Source of the DNA: Sphingobium sp. | GTDB taxonomy: Bacteria > Pseudomonadota > Alphaproteobacteria > Sphingomonadales > Sphingomonadaceae | Assembly (NCBI GenBank): GCA_035196065.1 | Contig: CP136575.1 | Span: forward strand, 1,269,001 to 1,333,000 | Direction of reading: 5' to 3' | Length of the DNA stretch: 64,000 nucleotides | Shown: piece by piece, positions 41,281-50,406 of the stretch | Numbering within the stretch: position 1 is the first letter of the stretch | Layout of the letters: every line of letters begins with the position of its first letter | The notes under the pieces: model-generated | What the model was told of the DNA's origin: nothing | Databases searched by the model: none | The model's input: the letters and a program-made list of their open reading frames with translations, nothing else | Translations under genes and position numbers: made by a program

Positions 41281-42321
41281 GTGTCTTATTCCCTTTTCCG
41301 CCCTCTTTTGTTCGCCTTTGACGCAGAGACTGCGCACGGCCTGTCGATCGCACTGTTGCGGCGAATGCCCTTCGGTCAGCAAAAATTCCATTGTCCAGAA
41401 TTGGCGACGCAGCTTGCCGGGCTGACTTTCACCTCTCCGGTGGGACTAGCGCCTGGATATGATAAAAATGCCGAAGTCTTTTCGAAAGCGGGACGGCTGG
41501 GCTTTGGTTTTGCCGAGGTGGGCACAATTACTCCGCGACCACAGGAGGGTAATCCGCGTCCGCGCCTCTTCCGTCTCGTAGAAGACGCTGCCGTTATCAA
41601 TCGAATGGGCTTCAACAATGCGGGAATGGAAGTTGCTGCAGGCAGGATCGCGGCAGTGCCACGGGTCCAGCGGACCGGGCCGTTGGGAATCAACATCGGC
41701 GCAAATAAGGACAGCGAGGATCGGATAGCGGATTATGTGGAGGCAATGGCGCGGTTAGCGCCCTTGGCCGATTATGTAACGGTGAACATTAGTTCGCCCA
41801 ACACGCCCGGCCTGCGCGCACTGCAGGATAAGGCTGCGCTTGACGATTTGCTGTTACGCGTCCGCGCGGCTGGCGAGGGCGGACCGCCGCTTTTCCTGAA
41901 AGTGGCACCCGATCTTGAGCCAGCAGATATTGACGATATTGCATCAGTCGCGATGGATCGAGAGATCGACGCTTTGATCGTTAGTAACACGACCATTTCC
42001 CGCCCAGCCTTAAAATCGAACCATGCCGGCGAGGCAGGCGGGCTTTCGGGTGCGCCTTTAAAGGTGCTCGCCCAGCAACGCCTTGCAGATTTCCGAAAGG
42101 CCACCGGTGCAAAATTGCCGCTAATCGGGGTAGGCGGCATTGCGAATGCGGAGGATGCCTATGCGCGCATCCGGGCCGGCGCGTCGTTGGTTCAACTTTA
42201 CAGTGCGCTTGTCTTTGAAGGACCGTTTCTGGCGCAGCGAATCAACGCAGGGCTTGTCGATCTGCTTCGCCGCGACGGGCTTTCGCATATGAGCGAGGCT
42301 GTTGGCATCGACGTTGATTGA
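41281..42321 (+). CDS. pyrD: Dihydroorotate dehydrogenase (quinone), class 2
   Basis: 346 aa from GTG 41281, giving the usual start MSYSLFRPLLFAFDAETAHGLSIALL; a TTG 36 bp upstream is in frame but less typical. This membrane-bound FMN enzyme makes orotate in pyrimidine synthesis. Motifs: PVGLAPGYDKNAEV, GFGFAEVGTITPRPQEGNPRPRLFRL, INRMGFNNAGM, VTVNISSPNTPGLRALQ, LKVAPDL, IVSNTTISRP and GVGGIANAEDAYARIRAGAS. Upstream lies the 16-bp palindrome. Confidence 0.96.
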   Translation: MSYSLFRPLLFAFDAETAHGLSIALLRRMPFGQQKFHCPELATQLAGLTFTSPVGLAPGYDKNAEVFSKAGRLGFGFAEVGTITPRPQEGNPRPRLFRLVEDAAVINRMGFNNAGMEVAAGRIAAVPRVQRTGPLGINIGANKDSEDRIADYVEAMARLAPLADYVTVNISSPNTPGLRALQDKAALDDLLLRVRAAGEGGPPLFLKVAPDLEPADIDDIASVAMDREIDALIVSNTTISRPALKSNHAGEAGGLSGAPLKVLAQQRLADFRKATGAKLPLIGVGGIANAEDAYARIRAGASLVQLYSALVFEGPFLAQRINAGLVDLLRRDGLSHMSEAVGIDVD

Positions 42322-42360
42322 GGTCTTGCGCGACCGGCATTGGCCGTTACCTAGGACAAC

Positions 42361-44109
42361 ATGAAAAAAGCCAGCCTTATCGCGTTATTTTTTGCCGTTC
42401 TGATGACTGTACCAACGACTGCCCGGTCGGAAGCGGTCGCGACATCGGCCGATCCCCGGGCAACTGCAGCGGGTGCCGAAATATTGGCGAAGGGCGGCTC
42501 TGCCGCTGATGCGGCGATGGCGATGATGCTGGCATTGACCGTTGTTGAACCACAGTCGAGCGGGATTGGGGGTGGCGGTTTTCTTGTGCATTTCGACGCC
42601 AAAGATGGCGAATTGAGCACGATCAATGGTCGGGAAACCGCTCCGGCAACTGCACGTCCTGACCGCTTCATGGGGCTCGATGGCAAGCCGATGCCCTTTG
42701 TGCAGGCTTGGCAGGGCGGACATTCGGCCGGCGTTCCCGGCAATATCCGGCTGTTGGCGGACGCGCATCGCAACTGGGGCAGGCTGAAATGGGCGGAATT
42801 GTTCAAGCCGGCGATCCGGCTCGCCGAAAAAGGGTTCGTCGTGAACAAGACGCTGGAATCGAGACTTGAGGGTGTCGCGCGTTTCTGGCCGAATTTTGAC
42901 GCAGCGCGTTCGATCTATTGGATTGATGGAAAACCGGCAAAGGCAGGCGATGTCATCCGTAACCCGGCGCTCGCCACGACGTTAAAGACAATCGCGCGCA
43001 AAGGGCCCGATGCCTTTTACACGGGAGCTATTGCGAACCAGATTGTCGACGCTGTTGCCACCAGCAAGGTCAGCCCCGGTGACATGACGCTTGCGGATCT
43101 GGCGGCTTACAAGGCTGTTGAGCAAAATGCGGTTTGTGCGCCCTACCGGGTTTATGTCGTCTGCGGAATGGCCCCGCCATCGTCAGGCGCGACCACGGTG
43201 CTCCAGATCCTGGGCACGATCGAGCAGTTTGATCTCAAGGCGCTGGGCAAGGATGATGCCAAAAGCTGGCACTTGATCGGTCAGGCCATGCAGCTCGCTT
43301 ATGCGGACCGTGAAGCTTATCTTGCGGATCCCGCCTTTGTTGACGTGCCGGTGGAGGGCCTTCTTGACCGTAGCTACATTGCCGAGCGATCCGCGATGAT
43401 TGATCCCTTGAAAGCACGTGCAGATTATCCGGCGGGAAATCCGCCGGGGGCAAAACCTCGCACTGCGGCAATTTCCGGCGAACGTTATGGTACGACCCAT
43501 TTCGCAGCCGTCGATGCCAATGGCAACATTGCAAACATGACGTCGACAATTGAATCGGTGTTCGGCAATCAGGTGGTCGCAGGTGGTTTCTTCCTCAACA
43601 ATGAACTGACGGATTTCACTTTTGCGCCGGAAAAGGATGGCGCGCCAGTTGCCAACCGCGTCGAGCCCGGAAAGCGCCCGCTTTCGTCAATGGCCCCGAC
43701 CGTCGTCTTTGACCGGGATGGAAAGGCCATATTGGCGCTCGGCTCTGCAGGGGGCAAACGCATCATCATGCATGTCACCAAGACTCTAATTGGTGTGCTT
43801 GATTTCGGACTGCCGCTGAAAGAGGCGATCGGGCTTCCCAACATCTTTTTTGGCAGTGGTGCTTTGCTGGTCGAGGAAAACACCCCGCTGGCGCAAAAAA
43901 TCGATGCGCTGGCAGCATTTGGCCAGCCGGTAAAGCCAGGTGACTTGGGCTCCAAAGTAAATGCCGTGCAACTGGTCGACGGCAAATGGATTGGCGCAGC
44001 CGACCCCCGCAGTGAAGGCACGGCGATGGCGGTTGATGGCAAGCGCAGGTTGCGTCTAATCGATGGCGGTGCAATCGAAGGAAGCGCGCCTTCTGCAAGC
44101 GTCCATTGA
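42361..44109 (+). CDS. ggt: Gamma-glutamyltransferase (glutathione hydrolase), exported
   Basis: 582 aa. Signal peptide (MKKASLIALFFAVLMTVPTTARS). The heavy chain has AEILAKGGSAADAAMAMMLALTVVEPQSSGIGGGGF and ETAPATARPDRFM. The autoprocessing site and new N-terminal Thr lie in GERYGTTHFAAVDANGN. The light chain contains NNELTDFT, RPLSSMAPTVV and the conserved GSAGGKRI (GSPGG in most). It hydrolyses glutathione in the periplasm. Directly after pyrD, probably a separate unit. Confidence 0.95.
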   Translation: MKKASLIALFFAVLMTVPTTARSEAVATSADPRATAAGAEILAKGGSAADAAMAMMLALTVVEPQSSGIGGGGFLVHFDAKDGELSTINGRETAPATARPDRFMGLDGKPMPFVQAWQGGHSAGVPGNIRLLADAHRNWGRLKWAELFKPAIRLAEKGFVVNKTLESRLEGVARFWPNFDAARSIYWIDGKPAKAGDVIRNPALATTLKTIARKGPDAFYTGAIANQIVDAVATSKVSPGDMTLADLAAYKAVEQNAVCAPYRVYVVCGMAPPSSGATTVLQILGTIEQFDLKALGKDDAKSWHLIGQAMQLAYADREAYLADPAFVDVPVEGLLDRSYIAERSAMIDPLKARADYPAGNPPGAKPRTAAISGERYGTTHFAAVDANGNIANMTSTIESVFGNQVVAGGFFLNNELTDFTFAPEKDGAPVANRVEPGKRPLSSMAPTVVFDRDGKAILALGSAGGKRIIMHVTKTLIGVLDFGLPLKEAIGLPNIFFGSGALLVEENTPLAQKIDALAAFGQPVKPGDLGSKVNAVQLVDGKWIGAADPRSEGTAMAVDGKRRLRLIDGGAIEGSAPSASVH

Positions 44110-44194
44110 CCTGCCGCTTGCGCATACCCATCTGACGCGATAGCAAAATTCAGAATCAGAAGTCCGGGTCACCGGACCTCCTCGGGAGAGCCAA

Positions 44195-46000
44195 GTGTCA
44201 GATAATTTCAATGATTTCGAATCGATCCCCAATCTGGTGAGCATGTTCCTGTCGCGCGCGGCGTTGCGCGGCGACCGGCCCTTCCTTGGTTATAAGGACG
44301 GCAGCGAATGGTGCACGATAAGCTGGGCCGAAACCGTGCGCCGCGTGGCGGGGCTTGCTAAAAACCTGAAAGCGATGGGCCTGAAAAAGGGCGATCGCGT
44401 GATGCTGGTTTCTGAAAACCGGCCCGAATGGTGCATAGCCGATCTGGGCATCATGGCCGCCGGCTGCGTTACCGTGCCAACCTACATCACCAACACTGAA
44501 CGCGACCATCAGCATATCCTCGACAACAGCCAATCTCGCGCGGTGATCGTATCGACGGCCAAGCTTGGTCAGATGCTTATGCCGGCGGTGATCCGTTCGT
44601 CCGAATGCGAATTTGTTATCGGAATGGAACCGCTGAAGGTCAGCCAAGCAGGCGACCAGAAATATCGCGATTGGGCAGATATGGTGCAAGGCAGCGATGC
44701 CGATGTTGCCGAGTTGACCGAGGAAATGGCCAAGGTCGGCCGCGACGAGCTTGCCTGCATCATCTACACTAGCGGCACAGGCGGTGCGCCGCGCGGCGTG
44801 ATGCTGCATCATGGGTCGATCATCTGCAATGTCGACGGCGCAGCACAGGTGTTGCGCGAGGATTTTGGCCTCGACAATGAACGCTTCCTCTCTTTCCTGC
44901 CTCTGTCGCACGCTTATGAACATTCTGGGGGACAATTCCTGCCGATCGGTGTCGGTGCAGAAATCTATTATGCCGAGGGTCTCGAAAAACTGGCGAGCAA
45001 TATTGAGGAGACCCAGCCTTCGATCATGGTTGTCGTACCGCGCCTGTTTGAGGTGCTACGCCAGCGGATGATCAAAACTGTCGAGAAGCAGGGCAAGTTC
45101 CCGAGCTATCTTCTCGACAAGGCGCTGACCATTGGTGAGCGTGATTATGAAGGCAAGGGCAGGCTGGTGGATGCACCGATGAAGCTCTTGCTGTCCCGCA
45201 CATTGAAGCCGAAGATTCGCGCCAAGTTCGGTGGACGGATGAAGGCGATGGTTTCGGGTGGGGCGCCGCTGAATCCCGATATCGGCATCTTCTTCCAGTC
45301 GCTCGGGATCACGCTGCTTCAAGGCTATGGCCAGACCGAAAGCGGCCCGGTTGTGAGCTGCAACAGGCCGCGCGTCGGGATCAAGATGGATACAGTGGGC
45401 CCGCCGCTGAAGGGCGTTGAGGTCAAGATTGCCGAGGATGGCGAAATCCTTGTGCGCGGGGAACTTGTCATGCTCGGCTATTGGAACAATGAAGCCGAAA
45501 CGGACCGTGTCATCAAGGATGGCTGGCTTCATACCGGCGACATCGGCCATCTTGACGAAAAAGGTCGGATAAAGATCACCGACCGCAAGAAGGACATTAT
45601 TGTCAATGACAAGGGCGACAATGTAGCGCCGCAACGGGTCGAAGGCATGCTCACATTGCAGCCCGAGATTTTGCAGGCCATGGTGTCCGGTGACAAGCGG
45701 CCCTATATTGTCGGCCTGATCGTTCCCGATCCCGAATGGGCGTTGGAATGGGCCCGCGAACAGAACGTGAAGTACGACTTTGCCGCGCTGCAAGACAATC
45801 CGCAATTCCGGGCGGCTGTTCGTGCCGCTGTTGACCGGGTCAACAAGGATTTGTCGGTTGTCGAAAAGGTTCGCCAATTCGAATTTGCCGATGAACCTTT
45901 TACCATCGAAAATGGCGAGATGACCCCCAGTATGAAGATCCGCCGCCACATGATCCGTGACCGGTACACGGATCGGATCGGTGGCATGTACAAGGGCTAG
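44195..46000 (+). CDS. Long-chain acyl-CoA synthetase (AMP-forming)
   Basis: 601 aa from GTG 44195 (GGGAGAG upstream). Resembles the long FadD/ACSL-type branch rather than the one at 24.6 kb: P-loop IIYTSGTGGAPRGVML, LPLSHAYEHSGGQFLPIGVGAEIYY, MKAMVSGGAPLNPDIGIFFQSLGITLLQGYGQTESGPVV, WLHTGDIGHLDEKGRIKITDRKKDIIVNDKGDNVAP. The P-loop has GTGGAPRG where GTTGNPKG is common, but this is found in this branch. Activates fatty acids for beta-oxidation or lipid synthesis. Confidence 0.92.
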   Translation: MSDNFNDFESIPNLVSMFLSRAALRGDRPFLGYKDGSEWCTISWAETVRRVAGLAKNLKAMGLKKGDRVMLVSENRPEWCIADLGIMAAGCVTVPTYITNTERDHQHILDNSQSRAVIVSTAKLGQMLMPAVIRSSECEFVIGMEPLKVSQAGDQKYRDWADMVQGSDADVAELTEEMAKVGRDELACIIYTSGTGGAPRGVMLHHGSIICNVDGAAQVLREDFGLDNERFLSFLPLSHAYEHSGGQFLPIGVGAEIYYAEGLEKLASNIEETQPSIMVVVPRLFEVLRQRMIKTVEKQGKFPSYLLDKALTIGERDYEGKGRLVDAPMKLLLSRTLKPKIRAKFGGRMKAMVSGGAPLNPDIGIFFQSLGITLLQGYGQTESGPVVSCNRPRVGIKMDTVGPPLKGVEVKIAEDGEILVRGELVMLGYWNNEAETDRVIKDGWLHTGDIGHLDEKGRIKITDRKKDIIVNDKGDNVAPQRVEGMLTLQPEILQAMVSGDKRPYIVGLIVPDPEWALEWAREQNVKYDFAALQDNPQFRAAVRAAVDRVNKDLSVVEKVRQFEFADEPFTIENGEMTPSMKIRRHMIRDRYTDRIGGMYKG

Positions 46001-46010
46001 TTGTGGCATC

Positions 46011-46030
46011 GCCCCGGTTTGCGCCGGGGC
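46011..46030. terminator. Hairpin between convergent genes
   Basis: GCCCCGG (46011-46017) and CCGGGGC (46024-46030) with a 6-nt loop lie 11 bp after the acyl-CoA synthetase stop and just before the ung stop. There is no T-run, so a bidirectional Rho-independent role is only possible. Confidence 0.4.
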
Positions 46031-46035
46031 GTCGG

Positions 46036-46722
46036 CTATAGTTCGGGCAGTGCCCAGTCGATGGGCGGCAATCCCTTATTTTCAAGAAATGCATTACATT
46101 GCGAGAAATGTCGACACCCCAGAAAGCCGTTATGTGCCGAGAGTGGTGAGGGATGCGCGGCCTTCAATATAAGATGCCTTGCGCTATCCACAAAATCGGC
46201 TTTTTTCTGAGCATAATTGCCCCAAAGCATGAAAACCACGGGGTCGGTCTTGGCGTTGACGAGACGGATCACTGCGTCGGTGAATTTTTCCCACCCCTTG
46301 CTGCGATGTGACGCGGCCTTGGTCATTTCGACAGTGAGCACGCTGTTCAACAGAAGCACGCCTTGTGTTGCCCAATGTTCAAGGAAGCCGTGGTGCGGGC
46401 GCGATATGCCCAAATCGGTTTGCAGTTCCTTGTAAATGTTGACGAGGCTGGGCGGCGGCCGCACTCCGGGTTGCACGCTGAAGCAAAGTCCATGTGCTTG
46501 TCCTGGACCATGATAGGGATCCTGCCCAAGGATCACGACCCGGACTTTTTCGAGCGGCGTCAGTTCAAGCGCACGAAACCATTCTTCACTGTTGGGGAAG
46601 ATCTGTTTCCCCGCCGCTTTTTCGCCCAGAAGGAATGCCTCTAACCGGGCCATGTAATCGGCCTCGAATTCGGGCAGCAATGGCGCCTTCCAGCTTTCGT
46701 GAAGAGCGATCGTTGCGTTCAT
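46036..46722 (-). CDS. ung: Uracil-DNA glycosylase (family 1)
   Basis: 228 aa. Removes uracil from DNA. Catalytic motif [22 protein letters not shown] (Asp) and [21 protein letters not shown] (His, minor-groove loop) are intact; [10 protein letters not shown] and [10 protein letters not shown] are normal family stretches. It overlaps the stop of gltX by 4 bp and is cotranscribed with it. Confidence 0.96.
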   Translation of the reverse strand: MNATIALHESWKAPLLPEFEADYMARLEAFLLGEKAAGKQIFPNSEEWFRALELTPLEKVRVVILGQDPYHGPGQAHGLCFSVQPGVRPPPSLVNIYKELQTDLGISRPHHGFLEHWATQGVLLLNSVLTVEMTKAASHRSKGWEKFTDAVIRLVNAKTDPVVFMLWGNYAQKKADFVDSARHLILKAAHPSPLSAHNGFLGCRHFSQCNAFLENKGLPPIDWALPEL

Positions 46723-48233
46723 CCAGCCGAAGTTTCAGCCTGTGCCAGCAAAGCACTCCAGGCTTCGGTCTCCTTCTTGCTGGCCGGGCCAAGCAGTTCC
46801 ATTGCGTGGCGCAGGCGCTCGCGCAAAATGTCGCGGCCAAGATGGGTGATCGCATCGAACAGCGGCACACCTTGTGGGGTGCCCAAAACTGCAAGATAGA
46901 AAGCGCGGATCATGTCTTTCAGTTTGATTTCGAGCGCCACCGCAGTTTTGCGCAGCGCGGCATCGACGCCATCTTTGTTCCATTCGATCATTGTATCGAA
47001 CTGTTGCAGCGCAAGCGTATAAGCTGCGCGCTGCTGGTCTGTTTCGATCTTGACGCCATCGCGAAGTTTTTCGGCGGAAAGGCTGTCGATACGGTTCATG
47101 AAAAAGGGTGCGACCAATGCGCCCAGATCGCCCATTTTGACGATCCGGCTTTGCGCCATTTCCGCGATCGGCAGCAGATATTCGTCGTTCAATGCCCATT
47201 TGCGAACTTCGCCAAGAAACTGTTCGGTTGAAAGTTCCTCGCGCATGTAACGGCCATTCAGCCAGTCGAGTTTCGAGGTGTCGAACACAGGGCCACCCAG
47301 AGAGATATGAGCTACGTCAAAGCCTTCGATCAGCTCCTGCATGCTGGTCTTCTCATCCTCCTCACTGGAAGATTTAATGAATAATCCCAAGAAGTTAAGC
47401 ATAGCCGCAGGCAGATATCCCGCCCGCTGGTAATAGAGAATGCTCGTCGGGTTCTTGCGCTTCGATAATTTCGACTTGTCGGCATTGCGCAAGAGCGGCA
47501 AGTGCGTCAGCACCGGCGGTTCCCAACCGAAATATTGGTAGAGCAACAGATGCTTTGGCGCGGACGAAATCCATTCCTCGCCGCGCATGACATGGGTGAT
47601 GCCCATCAGATGATCGTCGACGACATTGGCGAGGTGATAGGTCGGAAGGCCATCCGATTTCATCAACACCTGCATGTCGACAACCGAATATTCAAACTCG
47701 ATCGGCCCGCGCAGCGTATCCTGCACCACGCAAACGCCTTCGCTAGGCACGATCATGCGGACCACATGGCTCATGCCCTTGGCGTCGCGCTCGGCGCATT
47801 CGGCCTGGGTTAGCTTTGCGCAGCGGCCGTCATATTTCGGCGGCTGCTTTGCGGCCATTTGCTGCGCGCGCATGCTCGCCAGTTCTTCGGATGTGCAATA
47901 GCATTTGAAGGCATGGCCATCGTTGAGCAGTCGGTTGCAATGTTCGGTATAGATCGCGCTGCGTTCCGACTGGCGGTAGGGGCCGTGCGGGCCGCCAACA
48001 TCGGGGCCTTCATCCCAACTGAGGCCAAGCCAGCGCAATGAATCGAGGATCTTCTCTTCGGATTCGCGGGTCGAGCGCACCTGATCGGTATCCTCGATAC
48101 GCAGCAGAAATTGCCCGCCATGCTTTTTGGCAAAGCAATAGTTGATCAGGGCAATATAGGCCGTTCCGACATGCGGATCGCCAGTCGGTGAGGGGGCAAC
48201 ACGGGTGCGAACGGGTCTTGAGATTTCAGTCAT
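46719..48233 (-). CDS. gltX: Glutamate--tRNA ligase
   Basis: 504 aa. Charges tRNA-Glu (in some lineages also tRNA-Gln). HIGH-like signature [20 protein letters not shown]-like [12 protein letters not shown], and the class I fold parts FLLRIEDTD and [31 protein letters not shown] are present. Length is typical. The C-terminal anticodon-binding domain is helical. The gene is divergent from the PhoX-like gene with a short gap. Confidence 0.96.
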   Translation of the reverse strand: MTEISRPVRTRVAPSPTGDPHVGTAYIALINYCFAKKHGGQFLLRIEDTDQVRSTRESEEKILDSLRWLGLSWDEGPDVGGPHGPYRQSERSAIYTEHCNRLLNDGHAFKCYCTSEELASMRAQQMAAKQPPKYDGRCAKLTQAECAERDAKGMSHVVRMIVPSEGVCVVQDTLRGPIEFEYSVVDMQVLMKSDGLPTYHLANVVDDHLMGITHVMRGEEWISSAPKHLLLYQYFGWEPPVLTHLPLLRNADKSKLSKRKNPTSILYYQRAGYLPAAMLNFLGLFIKSSSEEDEKTSMQELIEGFDVAHISLGGPVFDTSKLDWLNGRYMREELSTEQFLGEVRKWALNDEYLLPIAEMAQSRIVKMGDLGALVAPFFMNRIDSLSAEKLRDGVKIETDQQRAAYTLALQQFDTMIEWNKDGVDAALRKTAVALEIKLKDMIRAFYLAVLGTPQGVPLFDAITHLGRDILRERLRHAMELLGPASKKETEAWSALLAQAETSAG

Positions 48234-48364
48234 GCCGCGCGCCCTATCAAGCTAAGCCAATCGTGCCAAGCTATCCTGCTCCTTAAGGCAGGTCCGCGAT
48301 GCAACGATCTTGTCATCTGCGCGTGGCATGGCCATCTGGTTCGCATCAATTCCGGGAGGTTATG

Positions 48365-49714
48365 ATGGAAGTCAGCCGTCGTCAGTTCAATTTCGGTCTG
48401 GGCAGTCTTGCCTTTGCAGGCATTGCCGAGCGCGCCTGTGCGCAAATACCGCCACCGGCGGTGAATGAGGTCCATGGCTATGGCCCGTTGCTGCGCGATC
48501 CGAACAATCTGATCGATCTGCCAAAGGGCTTTTCCTATCGGGTCATCTCACGCTTCGGCAATTTGATGGACGACGGCTTTGTTGTGCCGAGCGCGGGGGA
48601 CGGCATGGGTGCCTTTGCCATGGGGCGCGGCAAGGTCGCGCTGGTGCGCAACCATGAACTTAATTTCCGCGATAGCCGTTTCGGCCCCTTTACCGGCGAT
48701 GCCCCTGCCCAGATCAAGACATATGATCGCTTGGCCGGCGGCGGCAAAGCCCCTTTGCCCGGTGGTACCACCACCTTGATTTATGATCTGAAATCCGGCC
48801 GGGTGGAAAGCCAGTATCTGAGCCTTGTGGGTACTATTCGCAACTGCGCCGGCGGCGTTACGCCTTGGGGAAGCTGGCTTTCCTGCGAGGAGAATGTGAC
48901 CCGCGCCGGTGATAATGTCGGCATGGATCATGGCTATATTTTTGAAGTGCCCGCAAGCCATAAGGGGTTGGTCGATCCAGTCCCGCTAAAGGCCATGGGG
49001 CGGTTCAACCATGAAGCCGCCTGCGTCGATCCGCGCACTGGCATCGTCTATCTGACCGAAGACCGCGACGACGGCCTGCTCTATCGCTTCCTGCCCGATG
49101 CCAAGGGAGAACTTGCCAAGGGCGGCCGCCTTGAAGCTTTGGCAATCAATGGCGTTGCCGATAGCCGTAACTGGGATGGTGTTGCAGTCGAACGCGGCAA
49201 GCCATTGTCGCTGCGCTGGATCCCGCTCGACAATCCCGAAGCCCCTGAAGATGATTTGCGGCAGCGCGGTGCTGCCAAGGGCGCGACCCTTTTTGCCCGC
49301 GGCGAAGGGATATGGTGGGGCAAGGATGAACTCTATTTCACCTGTACCGATGGCGGCGCGATCAAGCATGGCCAGATCTATCGCCTGCGTCCCGGCGCGG
49401 GCGTGGCGGCTGACAGCATCGACCTTTTCTATGAATCGAAAAATGCCGCCGCCTATAGTTATGGCGACAATCTGTGCGTGATGCCGACGGGCCATTTGAT
49501 GGTCTGCGAAGACCAATATACGGACATAACCGACAATCACCTGCGCGGCATTACCCCTGCCGGCAAGGCCTATCAGTTCGCAAAGAGCCGGGTGCAGACC
49601 GAATTTGCCGGCGCCTGCTTCTCGCCCGATGGCTCGACTTTATTCGTTAACCTGATGTGGCCAACGATGACGCTGGCCATCACTGGGCCATGGGGGCAGG
49701 TGCGGGCTGGCTGA
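48365..49714 (+). CDS. PhoX-family (DUF839) phosphatase, Tat-exported
   Basis: 449 aa from ATG 48365 (GGAGG at 48354-48358). The twin-arginine signal is SRRQFNFGLGSLAFAG. PhoX proteins are calcium/iron phosphatases; the beta-propeller signatures NHELNFRDS, GAVTPWGSWLSCEENV-type (here GGVTPWGSWLSCEENV), MGRFNHEAACVDPRTGIVYLTEDRDDGLLYRFLP and a FAGACFSPDG end are visible. With a PhoD-like gene 2.3 kb away, the region may serve organic phosphate use. No convincing Pho box was found. Confidence 0.9.
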   Translation: MEVSRRQFNFGLGSLAFAGIAERACAQIPPPAVNEVHGYGPLLRDPNNLIDLPKGFSYRVISRFGNLMDDGFVVPSAGDGMGAFAMGRGKVALVRNHELNFRDSRFGPFTGDAPAQIKTYDRLAGGGKAPLPGGTTTLIYDLKSGRVESQYLSLVGTIRNCAGGVTPWGSWLSCEENVTRAGDNVGMDHGYIFEVPASHKGLVDPVPLKAMGRFNHEAACVDPRTGIVYLTEDRDDGLLYRFLPDAKGELAKGGRLEALAINGVADSRNWDGVAVERGKPLSLRWIPLDNPEAPEDDLRQRGAAKGATLFARGEGIWWGKDELYFTCTDGGAIKHGQIYRLRPGAGVAADSIDLFYESKNAAAYSYGDNLCVMPTGHLMVCEDQYTDITDNHLRGITPAGKAYQFAKSRVQTEFAGACFSPDGSTLFVNLMWPTMTLAITGPWGQVRAG

Positions 49715-49775
49715 GTTCAGCCAAGAGCCATTTCTCTCCTCTTGCCCTGCCATATATCGGTTCTAAATTCGGGCT

Positions 49776-50393
49776 ATGTGCAACCATTATGCGAACCGGC
49801 CCGGTTTCCAGTCCGAGGTGTCTACATGGCGCGAATTCATCGGCTGGAGCCTTAAGGCGCCGATGCCCGCCGATGCAGCCGAGGTTCAGGAAGATGTCTG
49901 GCCGCGGCGCAAGGCTTGGGTTGTGCGGCAGGCAGATGAGGGTGCCTTTGTCGATGTGATGGCCTGGGGCCTGCCACTTTCGCTGCCGGGTAAAAAGCCG
50001 GGAACGCAGGTGACGAAATATGTCACTAATGTGCGCAATCTTGCTAGCCCGTTTTGGCGTTCGATGCTGGCCCGGCCCGAACAGCGATGTCTTGTTCCCT
50101 TCACCCGTTTTGCCGAGCCGAAAATCGGTGCTGGCCGGGAGGAACATTGGTTCAGCTTGCGCGATCGCAGTTTGGGCGCCTTTGCCGGTATTTGGCGCAT
50201 CGAAGCCGGTGCGAAAGTTTTCGCATTTCTGACGTGCGATCCCAATCCGCTGGTCGCGCCGCTGCACCCAAAGGCGATGCCGGTGATCCTTCAAGAGGCA
50301 GATTATGCCACATGGCTCCAAGGCGGCGGGGCTGAGGCAGCGGCGCTCGCCATGCCTTTCCCGTCGCAGTTGATGACCATAAGCGGCGCGTAG
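49776..50393 (+). CDS. SOS response-associated peptidase (SRAP/YedK, HMCES-like)
   Basis: 205 aa. This family forms a thiazolidine link with abasic sites in single-stranded DNA through Cys2. The start MCNHYANRP supplies Cys2; the conserved VTNVRNLASPFWRSMLARPEQRCLVPFTRFAEPK carries the family Asn and Glu, and PLHPKAMPVIL the active His. Shorter than YedK but complete in motifs. It lies between the two phosphatase genes. Confidence 0.93.
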   Translation: MCNHYANRPGFQSEVSTWREFIGWSLKAPMPADAAEVQEDVWPRRKAWVVRQADEGAFVDVMAWGLPLSLPGKKPGTQVTKYVTNVRNLASPFWRSMLARPEQRCLVPFTRFAEPKIGAGREEHWFSLRDRSLGAFAGIWRIEAGAKVFAFLTCDPNPLVAPLHPKAMPVILQEADYATWLQGGGAEAAALAMPFPSQLMTISGA

Positions 50394-50406
50394 GCAGCCG
50401 TCAGGT

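Noticed and set aside
45056-46009. A 317-aa minus-strand ORF over the acyl-CoA synthetase
   Set aside because: It is antisense to a clearly functional gene and has no domain signature.
48301-48335. Pho-box-like repeats (TTGTCAT...GTGGCAT) upstream of the PhoX-like gene
   Set aside because: The repeats are 13 bp apart rather than the usual 11 and the second has two mismatches; too weak to call.
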